Shown here: positions 26,990-36,694 of the stretch, one piece after another
Numbering within the stretch: position 1 is the stretch's first letter
Layout: each line of letters starts with the position of its first letter
From: Rhodocyclaceae bacterium
GTDB taxonomy: Bacteria > Pseudomonadota > Gammaproteobacteria > Burkholderiales > Rhodocyclaceae
Direction of reading: 5' to 3'
Assembly (NCBI GenBank): GCA_008080565.1
Contig: VIKE01000037.1
Location: 23,732 to 87,731 of the forward strand
DNA length: 64,000 nt
Notes under the pieces: generated by a model
Databases searched by the model: none
What the model was told of the DNA's origin: nothing
What the model saw: only the letters and a program-made list of their open reading frames with translations
Position numbers and translations under genes: made by a program

Positions 26990-28564
26990 ACCAGTCGTCG
27001 CCAGGCTAGCAAGCGCTTCAAACGCCCTGTCGGCGTCCCGGCCACGGCGAACACAGACCATACGCACTTCGTTCAAGCGCTGGCCGAAAGTAGCCTGCAG
27101 GATATTGGCGTCCGTCGTTTCGTCGACAACCAGCACCAACCGTTGCGGCGGCAGGCGCTTTGCCAGTTGCTCCAGTTCGAATTCGCAACCCAGCCGCCCT
27201 GCGCTGATGCCGCGCACGTCCATGATCACGGCGTCGGCGCGCAACATCAGTTCGACGACGGTAGCCTGCCAGGTCGAGTCGCGGCAGCAGAATTCGCTGA
27301 CACGAAAACGCCCGTCGGGATCGGGGACCAGATCGATCGTCGCCAGCTTGTGGTCGAGGCTGGCGCGTGTCGTGACGAAGAGCTCGTCGATGCGCCCGGT
27401 CAGCCAGAGCAGGTAGTCACCGGGATCGATGGTGCTGGCTGTGACGTCAGGGGCAGCAATCGTGGTAACCGGACCCAGCAGGCGCCAGCGTGATGCGACG
27501 CGGTCGAACAGACGCTCGGTGCGGGCGGTGTAGCCGAACACCCGGAGCAGGAGCAGCGTCGGGGCAGGCTTGGCCGCAGCCAGTTTGGCCACACCCAGCC
27601 AGCGCATGACGCCATGGTTGACCAGCGGGAAGAGGACAATCTCGCCCACAACCAGCAGCAGCGCGAAGATCGGGCGTTCGCGGCCAGCCAGGATGTCGAA
27701 ACCGATGGTGACGACGAGCATCAGCCACCAAGTACGGGCCAGCAATTGGGCGTCGGAAAAGCGCTTGGCTTCGTAATCAGCGGCCAGCTTGCGTAAACGC
27801 AGCCAGGCCAGCCAGCCGACCGGCAGGGCGATAAGCATGAAAACGCCATTCAGCCCTAGCGTATAGACCCACGGCGTGCCGATCTCGGTGGCAGCGAGCA
27901 CGGCGGTCAGGCGGGAGCCGGCAAAGGGCGCCGCGGCGAAAACCAGCACGGCGGCGAAAGTGATCGGCACGACGCCGCGCAGCCGGCTCGGCCAGGACAT
28001 CAGCCAGAACAGACCGGCCATCCACAGCTGGTTCCAGGCGATATCGAAGAACAGCGGGACGAGGCCGAGAATTTTCCAGCTCAGGGGCCGGCCGAGCAGG
28101 CTGCGCTCGATGATGCCGGCGAGCAGGCAGAGCGCCGCGAAGCTCAGCGTCATGACGACAAAGGCAACAACCATGCGCCGAATTGGCCAGGCCAGCGAGA
28201 CGGCAATCATCGGCAAGGCGGCGATCATGTAGCTGCAGGTCAACGCCAGGGCATAGGTCGGCGAGGCGCTCATTTCCCCGGCAATCATGTAGAGCACGGC
28301 CATCGGCAGGCCGCAAACGGCGCTAGTCAGCAACCAGGTGATGGCAATTCGCTGGCGCATTGAGCATTCGTGGCTGGTCAGGTTGCCGGAACCAAGCGTT
28401 GTCTGAACAGGCGCACGCTCGGCTGGCAGAGGCAGCGCCGCGCCATCGCCCTGCATCATCCCGCCCAGGATGGCCAGCCGGTAACGCCAGAGCACGATCA
28501 GCGCGACAACGACCGTGACCAGCACGCTGTTGATGAAATGCACACTCGGTTCGCCGCCATGCAT
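26969..28564 (-). CDS. Multi-pass membrane protein with C-terminal Rossmann-like domain
   Basis: A protein of about 531 residues. Residues 1-320 contain many hydrophobic helices with a large N-terminal hydrophilic loop; residues about 345-530 form a cytosolic alpha/beta domain (LLRVFGYTARTERLFDRVASRWRLLGPV, TWQATVVELMLRADAVIMDVRGISAGRLGCEFELEQLAKRLPPQRLVLVVDE). That pattern resembles TIR/SLOG-like effector or nucleotide-sensing domains fused to membrane proteins, but I cannot name the family. The start MHGGEPSVHF at 28564 is chosen over 28585. It is convergent with the AraC gene. Confidence 0.65.
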   Translation of the reverse strand: MHGGEPSVHFINSVLVTVVVALIVLWRYRLAILGGMMQGDGAALPLPAERAPVQTTLGSGNLTSHECSMRQRIAITWLLTSAVCGLPMAVLYMIAGEMSASPTYALALTCSYMIAALPMIAVSLAWPIRRMVVAFVVMTLSFAALCLLAGIIERSLLGRPLSWKILGLVPLFFDIAWNQLWMAGLFWLMSWPSRLRGVVPITFAAVLVFAAAPFAGSRLTAVLAATEIGTPWVYTLGLNGVFMLIALPVGWLAWLRLRKLAADYEAKRFSDAQLLARTWWLMLVVTIGFDILAGRERPIFALLLVVGEIVLFPLVNHGVMRWLGVAKLAAAKPAPTLLLLRVFGYTARTERLFDRVASRWRLLGPVTTIAAPDVTASTIDPGDYLLWLTGRIDELFVTTRASLDHKLATIDLVPDPDGRFRVSEFCCRDSTWQATVVELMLRADAVIMDVRGISAGRLGCEFELEQLAKRLPPQRLVLVVDETTDANILQATFGQRLNEVRMVCVRRGRDADRAFEALASLATTGSSAQTA

Positions 28565-28628
28565 CGCTCGCTCCCGACAGGCCACAACAGTGCTAGCCTA
28601 CTGCCAATGTCATTTTCAGGAAACTGTC

Positions 28629-29384
28629 ATGACCACTTCGCTTCCCGAGACAACCGACCGCCGCACGCGCTGGCGCGAGTCGCGCCGCTTCCTGCTGGCA
28701 ACCGTGGCGATCACCCTGCTTTACCTCGGCATTCAGGCATTCTGGATGTGGGGTGCGGCTGAGCTGGCGCATGTTGGCTGGACGGTCAACGACCCGACCC
28801 GAACCTACGCCGACGAAGCAGCCGAGATCGCGGAAAAATCCCGGGAACGCGAGCAGGGGCTCGACCCGCGCTTTCCCCGCCGCGTCTTCCAGCTCGGTTT
28901 CGAATTCGGCTACCTGAGCCAGTGGCTGGGCGGTTACGGACAACAACCGGCCGACATCATGGCGCAGTTGTCGCGGCCGGTCGAAGCACACATCCGCCGC
29001 CTCGACGAAACGGCCGTTCAGCTCGGTGTCGCCCCGGTCAGCCGTTTGCCGGTGCGTACAGCGGCCGATTTCAGCGGTCTGACCCAGCGCATTGAAGACG
29101 ATCCAGACGGGGTTGCCGGGCGCATCGAACAAGTGGGCTCGCCGCGCCTGCGCCATGTTTTCCTGCTCGCCGCCCATGTCGGCACGATGAGCGCGGCACT
29201 GGAATCGCCCCCCGGCGATGTCATGCCGATTCCCGCCACCCAGTTGATCGGCATGCACGCGACACTGGCCGGCATCCCCGAAGCGTTGTGGCGGCCGCTC
29301 AGCCGTACCGCGCGAGGAACGCCGGAGGAAGTCCGTCGCGATTACATGGCGGCGGCCGCCCGGCTGGAAAGCGCCTTGCCCTGA
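28629..29384 (+). CDS. Hypothetical membrane-anchored protein
   Basis: A 251-residue protein with one N-terminal helix (FLLATVAITLLYLGIQAFWMWGAA) and a predicted periplasmic helical domain, including FEFGYLSQWLGGYGQQPADIMAQLSRPVEAHIRRLD. It starts ATG 28629 after caggaaactgtc, divergent from the membrane-protein gene by 64 bp. No recognised family. A dispersed repeat begins 10 bp after its stop codon. Confidence 0.6.
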   Translation: MTTSLPETTDRRTRWRESRRFLLATVAITLLYLGIQAFWMWGAAELAHVGWTVNDPTRTYADEAAEIAEKSREREQGLDPRFPRRVFQLGFEFGYLSQWLGGYGQQPADIMAQLSRPVEAHIRRLDETAVQLGVAPVSRLPVRTAADFSGLTQRIEDDPDGVAGRIEQVGSPRLRHVFLLAAHVGTMSAALESPPGDVMPIPATQLIGMHATLAGIPEALWRPLSRTARGTPEEVRRDYMAAAARLESALP

Positions 29385-29394
29385 GCCCGGCGTG

Positions 29395-29432
29395 ACATTT
29401 CATTTTTGGCCGTTTTTTCCGGTTGACCGTGG
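29395..29432 (-). repeat. Dispersed repeat copy, identical to the copy at 11528
   Basis: The 38-bp reverse copy matching 11528-11565 base for base and in the same orientation. Confidence 0.92.
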
Positions 29433-29502
29433 CATCGGCCGACCATGCCGTATCGAGCCCCCCCCAACGCGCCGGCTTGGCCAGTTGCGTCTTGACCATC
29501 GG

Positions 29503-29697
29503 TCAGACCGTGTTCCAGGCATAGATGCACACGCCCACGCCCAGCACCAGCCCGACAATGAGCTGGATCAGCAGGACGCTGAGACCCGCCTGCTGCTTGC
29601 TCATCTTGTGCCCGGGATTGGTCGCCCGGCAACCGGGGCAGGTGACAAAAAACGTATCGACCTGATGACCGCAGGCGCGGCATGGAACGAGTAGCAT
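29503..29697 (-). CDS. Small zinc-ribbon membrane protein
   Basis: A 64-residue protein, MLLVPCRACGHQVDTFFVTCPGCRATNPGHKMSK..., with two CxxC pairs forming a zinc ribbon followed by one transmembrane helix (VLLIQLIVGLVLGVGVCIYAW). The ATG at 29697 is chosen because the zinc ribbon begins there. It lies divergent to miaA by 63 bp. Function unknown. Confidence 0.7.
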   Translation of the reverse strand: MLLVPCRACGHQVDTFFVTCPGCRATNPGHKMSKQQAGLSVLLIQLIVGLVLGVGVCIYAWNTV

Positions 29698-29760
29698 GGA
29701 ATATCCCCGATATGGTTTGGCCATTAAAGGCGGCAGCACTGCGTGGTAGCATTCGCCGCC

Positions 29761-30708
29761 ATGAACTCACCCCGCCTGCCGCCTGCCATCCTGATCATGG
29801 GCCCCACCGCTTCGGGCAAGACGGCGGTTGCCATGGCGCTGGCCGACCGTTTTCCGGTCGAGCTGATCAGCGTCGATTCGGCCCAGGTTTTTCGTGACAT
29901 GGACATCGGCACGGCCAAGCCGGACCGCGCCACGCTGGCCCGCTACCCGCACCGCCTGATCGACCTCATCTCGCCGGAAGAGAGCTATTCGGCCGCCCGT
30001 TTTCGCGCCGATGCGCTGGCCGCGATGGCCGACATCACGAAGGCCGGCAAGGTGCCCGTGCTGGTCGGCGGCACGATGCTGTATTTCCGCGCCCTGCTCC
30101 ACGGCCTGGCCGATCTGCCGCAGGCCGACGCCGCCCTGCGCGCCCAAATTGATGCCGAAGCCGCGGCCGAGGGCTGGCCGGCGATGCATGCCAAACTGGC
30201 CGAACTCGACCCGGTCACGGCCGCCCGGCTGCACTCCACCGACAGCCAGCGCCTGCAACGCGCCCTCGAAATCTGCCGGTTGAGCGGCCGCCCGATGTCA
30301 GAACTGCTGGCCGAAAGCGAAAAACAGAAGCCGCCCTACGATTTGCTGTCGATCGCCCTCCTGCCCTCCGACCGCGCCGTTCTGCACGAACGCATCGCCC
30401 GCCGTTTCGACGAAATGCTGCTGGCCGGGCTCGATGACGAGGTGCGCCTGCTGCGCCGGAAATACCAGCTGAGCCTCGACCTGCCGTCGATGCGTTGCGT
30501 CGGCTACCGGCAGACCTGGGAAGCGCAGGATGGAACGCTACCGCGCAATGAACTGCGTGACCGCGGCATTTTCGCGACACGCCAGTTGGCCAAGCGCCAG
30601 ATCACCTGGCTGACCAACTCGTTCGAAGCCGAGAGTTTCGATTGCCTCGACCCGGCCTTGGCCGAGCAGATTGCCGAACGGACGACAAGCTTCCTCGGTG
30701 CTGCCTGA
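29761..30708 (+). CDS. miaA: tRNA dimethylallyltransferase
   Basis: A 315-residue MiaA, which adds a dimethylallyl group to A37 of tRNAs reading UNN codons. Visible: P-loop [60 protein letters not shown], and the C-terminal [14 protein letters not shown]. The start [14 protein letters not shown] at 29761 fits the family N terminus. Complete length. Confidence 0.96.
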   Translation: MNSPRLPPAILIMGPTASGKTAVAMALADRFPVELISVDSAQVFRDMDIGTAKPDRATLARYPHRLIDLISPEESYSAARFRADALAAMADITKAGKVPVLVGGTMLYFRALLHGLADLPQADAALRAQIDAEAAAEGWPAMHAKLAELDPVTAARLHSTDSQRLQRALEICRLSGRPMSELLAESEKQKPPYDLLSIALLPSDRAVLHERIARRFDEMLLAGLDDEVRLLRRKYQLSLDLPSMRCVGYRQTWEAQDGTLPRNELRDRGIFATRQLAKRQITWLTNSFEAESFDCLDPALAEQIAERTTSFLGAA

Positions 30709-30715
30709 AGCGCTG

Positions 30716-30751
30716 CTACGGTCAACCGAAAAAAAAGCCCAAAAACGAAAT
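30716..30751 (+). repeat. Dispersed repeat copy between miaA and the RND gene
   Basis: CTACGGTCAACCGAAAAAAAA then GCCCAAAAACGAAAT, beginning 8 bp after the miaA stop codon. Confidence 0.82.
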
Positions 30752-30779
30752 ATCCGTTTGACCAGGCAAAGCCGGCCGA

Positions 30780-33777
30780 TCAGCTCTCGATCTGCTCCTT
30801 GCGCGCCGCCAGCAGCGAATACACCGTCGGCACCACGAACAACGTAAAGAAGGTGCCAAGCAGTAGGCCGCCGACGATGACCCAGCCGATCTGCTGCCGC
30901 GACTCAGCCCCCGCGCCCGTACTGAAGGCCAGCGGCACGGCACCGAGAACCATGGCACCAGTCGTCATGAGAATCGGGCGCAGGCGCAGGAAGGACGATT
31001 CGATGACCGCCTCCTTGATCGCCATGCCCTTTTCCTGCAACTGGTTGGCGAATTCGACGATCAGGATGCCGTGTTTGGTGATCAGGCCGACCAGTGTGAC
31101 CAGGCCGATCTGGCTGTACACGTTGAGTGTGCCTCCGCTCAGCCAGAGGGCAAGCAGCGCGCCGGCCATCGACAGCGGCACGGTGAGCATGATGATGAAC
31201 GGATCGCGGAAGCTTTCGAACTGGGCGGCCAGCACGAGGTAAATGAAACTGCCGGAATTCACGCGACTGGCCGTTGTAGTCGGCGGCGTAGCCTGGCTTG
31301 AGGACCTGGTTGGCAACGCCATCCATGAAAGTCAGCGCCTCGCCCAACGTGTAGCCAGGCGCCAGATTGGCGGTAATCGTCACGGCGCGGCGCTGGCCGA
31401 AGTGGTTCAGTTCGCGCGGGCTGATCGTTTCCCGGACATCGACCAGATTTTCCAGCGAAATCATGCTGCCATCGCGGCCCCGTACGTAGATGTCGCGGAT
31501 GTCCTCGGGATTGCGCCGCTCGACTTCGGCGACCTGGACTATCACGTCGTACTGCTCGCCGTCGCGCTTGAAACGCGTGACCTGCCGGCCACCGAGAAAG
31601 GTTTCCAGCGTCCGGCCGATGGTTTCGACCGGCACGCCCATGTCGGCCGCCTTGTCGCGCTTGACGTCGACCGACAGCTCCGGCTTGTTGAGCTTGAGGT
31701 CGGTATCAACGTTGGTCAGCGACGGATTCTTCGCCACTTCGGCGAGGAACTGCCCGGTCACCTTCTGCAATTCCTCGTAGGGCGCCGCAGTGACAATTAC
31801 GAAATTGACCGGCCGTTCACGGGGGCTCTGGCCAAGCGACGGCGGCGTCACCGGGAAGGCCATGACGCCGGGAATCCCGGCGAATTTGGGGAACAACTCC
31901 TTGGCGATTTCCGGCGAACGACGAGTGCGATCATTCCAGTCGGTCAGGCCGAGAATGGAAATCCCCTGGCTGACCGTCGGGTTGCCGGCCACGACGAAAT
32001 AACGCTCGGCATCCTTGGTCTGGCTGTAGATGCCTTCGATCTGGCGGGCGTATTTTTCGGTGTAATCGAGCGTCGCCCCCTCCGGGCCGAGGAACATGCC
32101 GAAAATGATGCCGCGATCCTCGACCGGTGCCAGCTCGGACTTGAGCGCCTTGAGCAGAACGCCGCAGGAGGCGGCGACGATGACGAAACCAACAAGCACG
32201 ATCCAGCGACGATTGAGTGCTGCGGTCAACACCCGCTTATAGCCGGAATTCAACCAGTTCAGGAAGCCTTCAACCATCAGGAAAGCCTTGCCGTGCTTTT
32301 CCTCGTGCTTGAGTAGCACCGAGCACATCATCGGCGACAGGGTCAGCGCGACGAAACCGGAAACCAGCACGGCGCCGGCCAGGGTCAGGGCAAATTCGAT
32401 GAACAGCTTGCCGGTACGCCCGGTCATGAACGCCACCGGGGCATACACCGCGGCCAGCGTGAGGGTCATGGCGACCACCGCGAAGCCGATTTCCTTCGAA
32501 CCCTGCAGCGCCGCCTGCATGCGCGGCATGCCCTCCTCGATGTGCCGGAAGATGTTTTCCAACACGACGATGGCGTCGTCGACAACCAGACCGATGGCCA
32601 GCACCAGCGCCAGCAGCGTCAGCGTATTGATCGTGAAACCGAGCGCGAACATGATGCCGAAGGCGCCGACCAGCGACACCGGGATGGTGACCAGCGGAAT
32701 CAGCGTCGCCCGCAGATTGCGCAGGAAGAAGAAAATGATCGCCAGCACGAGCAGGATGGCCTCGCCTATGGTCTTGAACACCGATTCGATCGAACGGTCG
32801 ATGAACACCGACGAATCGTAGGACAGATTGGCGCTCATGCCATCCGGCAGCTCGCTGGTGATTTTCGGCAACTCGGCACGCAGCGCTTTCGACAGTTCAA
32901 GCGGATTGGCCGTCGCCTGCTTGATGACGCCGAGCGCCACGGCCGAACGCCCCTTGAAACGCACGGAGCTACGCTCCGATGCGGCGCCGATTTCAACCCG
33001 GCCAAGATCGTTGATACGGATCGGATAGCCGTTCACCGTCTTGACGATGACCGCCCCGAATTCCTCGGTGGTCTTGAGATCGGTATTGGCCACCACCGAA
33101 AATTCGCGCTCGCGGCTTTCGATACGGCCGGCCGGCACCTCGACATTCTGCTTGCGCAAGGCATCCTCAACGTCAGCCGGCGTCAGCTGGTAAGCCGCCA
33201 GCCGCTGCTTGTCGAGCCAGATGCGCATGGCGAACTTGCGGTCGCCGAAAACCCGCACGTCAGCGGCGCCGGGCAGGGTCTGCAGGCGCGGCTTGACGAT
33301 GCGCGTGGCGACATCGGTGACTTCGAGGGCCGAATGCTTGTCGGATGAAAAGGCGATCCAGATCACCGGATTGGCATCGGCCTCAACCTTGGCGATGACC
33401 GGTTCGTCGACCTCGTCCGGCAGTCTGTTGCGGACCCGGGATACCCGGTCGCGGACATCGGAAGCCGCCGAATCAGGCGCCCGCTCGAGCTTGAAGCGCA
33501 CTGAAATCTGACTGCTTTCAGCCCGTGAAATGGAAGTGATCACTTCCACACCCTCGATCCCGGCCAGCGAATCCTCAAGTGGTTTGGTGACCTGCGATTC
33601 GATGATTTCGGCCGAGGCACCGCGATAGCTTGTGTTAACCGTGACCACCGGCTCGTCGATCTTGGGGTACTCGCGCACCGGTAGCCGGTCGTAGGAAACG
33701 ATGCCGAGCAGCATGATGACCAGCGACAGGACGGTCGCGAAGACCGGCCGCTTGATGCAAATTTCGGAAATTTTCAT
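30780..33777 (-). pseudogene. RND efflux pump inner-membrane subunit, frameshifted with internal deletion
   Basis: An HAE1-type RND permease. The first frame runs from MKISEICIKRPVFATVLSLVIMLLG at 33777 to ...YAADYNGQSREF near 31255 and matches the family; after this it reads nonsense. The rest (FIYLVLAAQFESFRDPFIIMLTVPLS to LLAARKEQIES, ending 30780) is in another frame. Intact relatives have roughly 15-18 residues between GQSREF and the IYLVLAAQFESF helix, which are missing here. So the lesion at about 31243-31260 is a small deletion not divisible by three, located at a GAATTC. Unless this is an assembly error, the pump is truncated. The adaptor gene upstream is intact and overlaps its start by 4 bp. 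Confidence 0.8.
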
Positions 33778-34925
33778 TTGCCGGCGGCCGTCCCGGCGGC
33801 GACAGCCTGCGCGGCCGCAGGTGGCGTGCCCTCACCGACCGGACGCACCGCAGCGCCCTCGCGCAGCTTCAACTGGCCGGCCGTCACGACCACGTCGCCA
33901 GCCGCCAGCCCCGCGACAACTTCAACCTGCGCCATCCGCCGAACCCCGAGCTTGACCTTGACCAGATTTGCCTTGCCATCGACGACCTTGAACACCGCCG
34001 GCTGACCGCCCGGCACGATGCTTTGCTCAGGCACCATGAGCACGGCCTTGCGCTCGCCGAAGAGCAGGCGGACGCGCACGAACATGCCGGGCCGCAGCTT
34101 GCCCTTGGCGTTGTCGAGCCGGGCGCGGGCCGAGATCGAACGACCGTTCTGGTCCACCAGCGGGTCGATGGCATCGAGCACGGCCTTGAAGCGTTCGCTG
34201 GGCAAAGCATCGGTCTGCACTTCGACAACCTGGCCCTTGCTGATCCGGCCGAGATAGTTTTCCGGCAGCTTGAAATCGACGCGCAGCGTGGCGACATCCT
34301 CGATATTGATCAGATCCTGGCCATCCTTGAGGTAATCGCCAACGCTGACGTTGCGCAGCCCGACCATGCCGGTGAATGGCGCCTTGATACGCATTTTCGC
34401 GGCCTTCGCCTCGGCCAGTTGGACAGCAGCCTCCTGCACCTTGAGCGTCGCCGCCGAAGCGTCGAGTGCCTGCTGACTGAGGAATTTTTTGCCGACCAGT
34501 TCGACATTTCTTTCGTAGCTGCTCTTGGCCAGCGCCAGGTTGGCCCGGGCTTGCAGCAATTCGGCATCCTGGATCGCCGCATCGAAAACAACCAGCACCG
34601 TTCCCTTGGCCACAACGGCGCCATCCTTGAAACCGATCGAGGCCACGCGCCCCGCCGTTTCCGGCCGCAGGACAACGGATTCATTCGACTTGAGCGTGCC
34701 GACTGCGGTTACATCATCGGCAAAATCGCTGGCTGCCACCCGGGCCACTTCCACCGCCGTCGGAAAGCTGGCCGGCGCGCCGCCCCCCGCCGGTTTGCCC
34801 GCCCCGCCAGGCGGGGTTACCGGCTCGGCTGCAGGCGCCCGGTTGGCGGTGTAGGCGTAGTAGCCCAGGCCAGCCAGGCCGACAAGCGCGATGGCGATAA
34901 TTCCGAAACGGGTTTTTTTATTCAT
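33774..34925 (-). CDS. RND efflux periplasmic adaptor (membrane fusion protein)
   Basis: A protein of about 383 residues with an N-terminal anchor (FGIIAIALVGLAGLGYYAYTANR), a lipoyl/barrel-sandwich domain (VVLRPETAGRVASIGFKDGAVVAKGTVLVVFD), an alpha hairpin (ELLQARANLALAKSSYERNVELVGKKFLSQQALDASAATLKVQEAAVQLAEAKAAKM) and beta-barrel domains (IKAPFTGMVGLRNVSVGDYL). It pairs with the downstream permease. Start MNKKTRFG at 34925; an ATG four codons earlier is possible. No outer-membrane factor gene adjoins, so it would use one encoded elsewhere. Confidence 0.9.
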   Translation of the reverse strand: MNKKTRFGIIAIALVGLAGLGYYAYTANRAPAAEPVTPPGGAGKPAGGGAPASFPTAVEVARVAASDFADDVTAVGTLKSNESVVLRPETAGRVASIGFKDGAVVAKGTVLVVFDAAIQDAELLQARANLALAKSSYERNVELVGKKFLSQQALDASAATLKVQEAAVQLAEAKAAKMRIKAPFTGMVGLRNVSVGDYLKDGQDLINIEDVATLRVDFKLPENYLGRISKGQVVEVQTDALPSERFKAVLDAIDPLVDQNGRSISARARLDNAKGKLRPGMFVRVRLLFGERKAVLMVPEQSIVPGGQPAVFKVVDGKANLVKVKLGVRRMAQVEVVAGLAAGDVVVTAGQLKLREGAAVRPVGEGTPPAAAQAVAAGTAAGK

Positions 34926-35007
34926 GGCATTCGGCAAAAGGTCGAACTGACCGGGCAGTCAGCAATAGCCGGAATTGTAACGAACCGGCTGAATTCGCAG
35001 AAAAAAA

Positions 35008-35646
35008 TCAGCCGTCGATGCCAGGCAGGAATTCGGGCAGTTTTGGCAGTTGACCGCAGGAAACGCACGCCGGTTCTGCTTCCGGCTCAAACGCAGCGTG
35101 ACAGGACGCTGCATCGCCATCCCGCCAGCCTTTTTTCAAGGGTGCGACGCTGACGAAAACAACACCGGCGCGAATCATGTTGAGGTATTCCGCCACACTG
35201 CGCGATACATCGATGATGCGTTTGCGGTGTTTCGGGTGCATCCGGTCATTGACCTTGACGATGGCGCAACGGTCGTTGTCCAGCCGTCGAACGGCGAGCA
35301 TGGTACCGAGCGGAAAGCGATTGCTGGCAGCGGTGAATTGCTCGACGTCAAAACGTTCGCCGGTGGCCGTCTTGCGACCCTGAAAGCCCCTGCCGTAAAA
35401 GCTGGCGTGGCCACGCAGGCCAGGAACGCCGTCTTCAACCAGGTCGGCCGGCCCGAATTCGGGCGCCAACTCGGCCTGGCGCGGCGAATGCCGCACCGGT
35501 TTCTTCACATGTCTGGTTGCCGTCTTGTCCGACGGCTTCTGGCTCGCCGCCCAGACTGCCGACGAGGCGTTCAGCAAGAACAGGCCGCAGGCAATCGCCG
35601 CGACCTGCAACTGCCATTTAGACGACAATCGTCTGTGCTTCGTCAC
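35008..35646 (-). CDS. rlpA: RlpA-like septal ring/lytic transglycosylase-type protein
   Basis: About 212 residues. It has a hydrophobic signal ([21 protein letters not shown]) and the double-psi beta-barrel domain of Rlp[74 protein letters not shown]. RlpA acts on denuded peptidoglycan at septa; the C-terminal SPOR domain of longer RlpAs is absent. The start is uncertain: GTG 35646 overlaps purM by 29 bp; TTG 35628 is an alternative. The C terminus includes a Cys pair (CVSCGQL). Confidence 0.78.
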   Translation of the reverse strand: MTKHRRLSSKWQLQVAAIACGLFLLNASSAVWAASQKPSDKTATRHVKKPVRHSPRQAELAPEFGPADLVEDGVPGLRGHASFYGRGFQGRKTATGERFDVEQFTAASNRFPLGTMLAVRRLDNDRCAIVKVNDRMHPKHRKRIIDVSRSVAEYLNMIRAGVVFVSVAPLKKGWRDGDAASCHAAFEPEAEPACVSCGQLPKLPEFLPGIDG

Positions 35647-36658
35647 CCGAACGCGCCCGGATCTTGCCGATGCGATAAACCGCTTCGCCCTGCGCCTTGA
35701 GCTCGGCCATCGCTGCATCGGCATCAGCCGCAGCAACGACGATGACCAGCCCGATGCCGCAGTTGAAGACTCGGTGCATTTCGTTCTCGGCCACATTGCC
35801 TTCGGCCTGCATCCAGTCGAACAGCTTGGGACGCGGCCAAGCGGCCTTTTCCAGCTCGGCCACGGTGTTTTCCGGCAGCACGCGCGGCACGTTTTCGAGC
35901 AGGCCGCCGCCGGTGATGTGAGCCATGCCTTTGATCGTGACCTTTTCCATCGTCGCCAGCACCTGCTTGACGTAGATGCGGGTCGGCGCCATGACGACGT
36001 CGGCCAGCGTCCGCTCGCCGTCGAACTTGGCGTTCATGTCCGGATTCGAACGCTCGATGATCTTGCGCACCAGCGAGTAACCGTTGGAGTGGGCCCCCGA
36101 GGAAGCCAGACCGAGCACCACATCGCCCGGAGCAATCGAAGCCTTGCCGTCGATGGCCTTGGATTTTTCAACGACGCCGACGGCAAAGCCGGCCAGGTCG
36201 TATTCGCCAGCCGGGTACATGCCCGGCATTTCAGCCGTTTCGCCACCGATCAGCGCGCAGCCGGCCAGTTCGCAACCCTTGGCGATGCCGCCAACGACCG
36301 CCGCAGCGGTATCGACATCAAGCTTGCCGCAGGCAAAATAATCAAGGAAAAACAGCGACTCAGCGCCCAGCACCAGAATGTCATTGACGCTCATAGCGAC
36401 CAGATCCTGGCCCACCGTGTCGTGGCGATTCAGATCGAAAGCCAGGCGCAGCTTGGTGCCGACACCATCGGTGCCGGAGACCAGCACCGGCTCCTTGTAG
36501 CGCTTCGGCACTTCGAACAGCGCGCCGAAACCGCCGATACCGCCGAGCACACCTTCGCGCAGCGTTTTCTTGGCAAGCGGCTTGATACGTTCGACGAGGG
36601 CATCGCCCGCATCGATATCGACGCCGGCATCACGGTAGGAGATGACACCCGATGGCAA
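35618..36658 (-). CDS. purM: Phosphoribosylformylglycinamidine cyclo-ligase
   Basis: A 346-residue AIR synthetase that closes the imidazole ring in de novo purine synthesis. Visible: [96 protein letters not shown], and [16 protein letters not shown]. Length matches the family. The downstream rlpA-like gene overlaps its 3' end. Confidence 0.97.
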   Translation of the reverse strand: MPSGVISYRDAGVDIDAGDALVERIKPLAKKTLREGVLGGIGGFGALFEVPKRYKEPVLVSGTDGVGTKLRLAFDLNRHDTVGQDLVAMSVNDILVLGAESLFFLDYFACGKLDVDTAAAVVGGIAKGCELAGCALIGGETAEMPGMYPAGEYDLAGFAVGVVEKSKAIDGKASIAPGDVVLGLASSGAHSNGYSLVRKIIERSNPDMNAKFDGERTLADVVMAPTRIYVKQVLATMEKVTIKGMAHITGGGLLENVPRVLPENTVAELEKAAWPRPKLFDWMQAEGNVAENEMHRVFNCGIGLVIVVAAADADAAMAELKAQGEAVYRIGKIRARSGDEAQTIVV

Positions 36659-36694
36659 CGGTCCGCCCCGCCGAAACCGCCGACTAGAGACAGT

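Noticed and set aside
30716..30751. The repeat after miaA as its transcription terminator
   Set aside because: It lacks a GC stem followed by a T-run; the same sequence occurs inside genes, which argues against termination.
35040..35065. TTTTGGCAGTTGACCGCAGG resembling the dispersed element in the rlpA tail
   Set aside because: Only short blocks match and the CCGGTTGACCGTGG end is altered; not distinguishable from chance.
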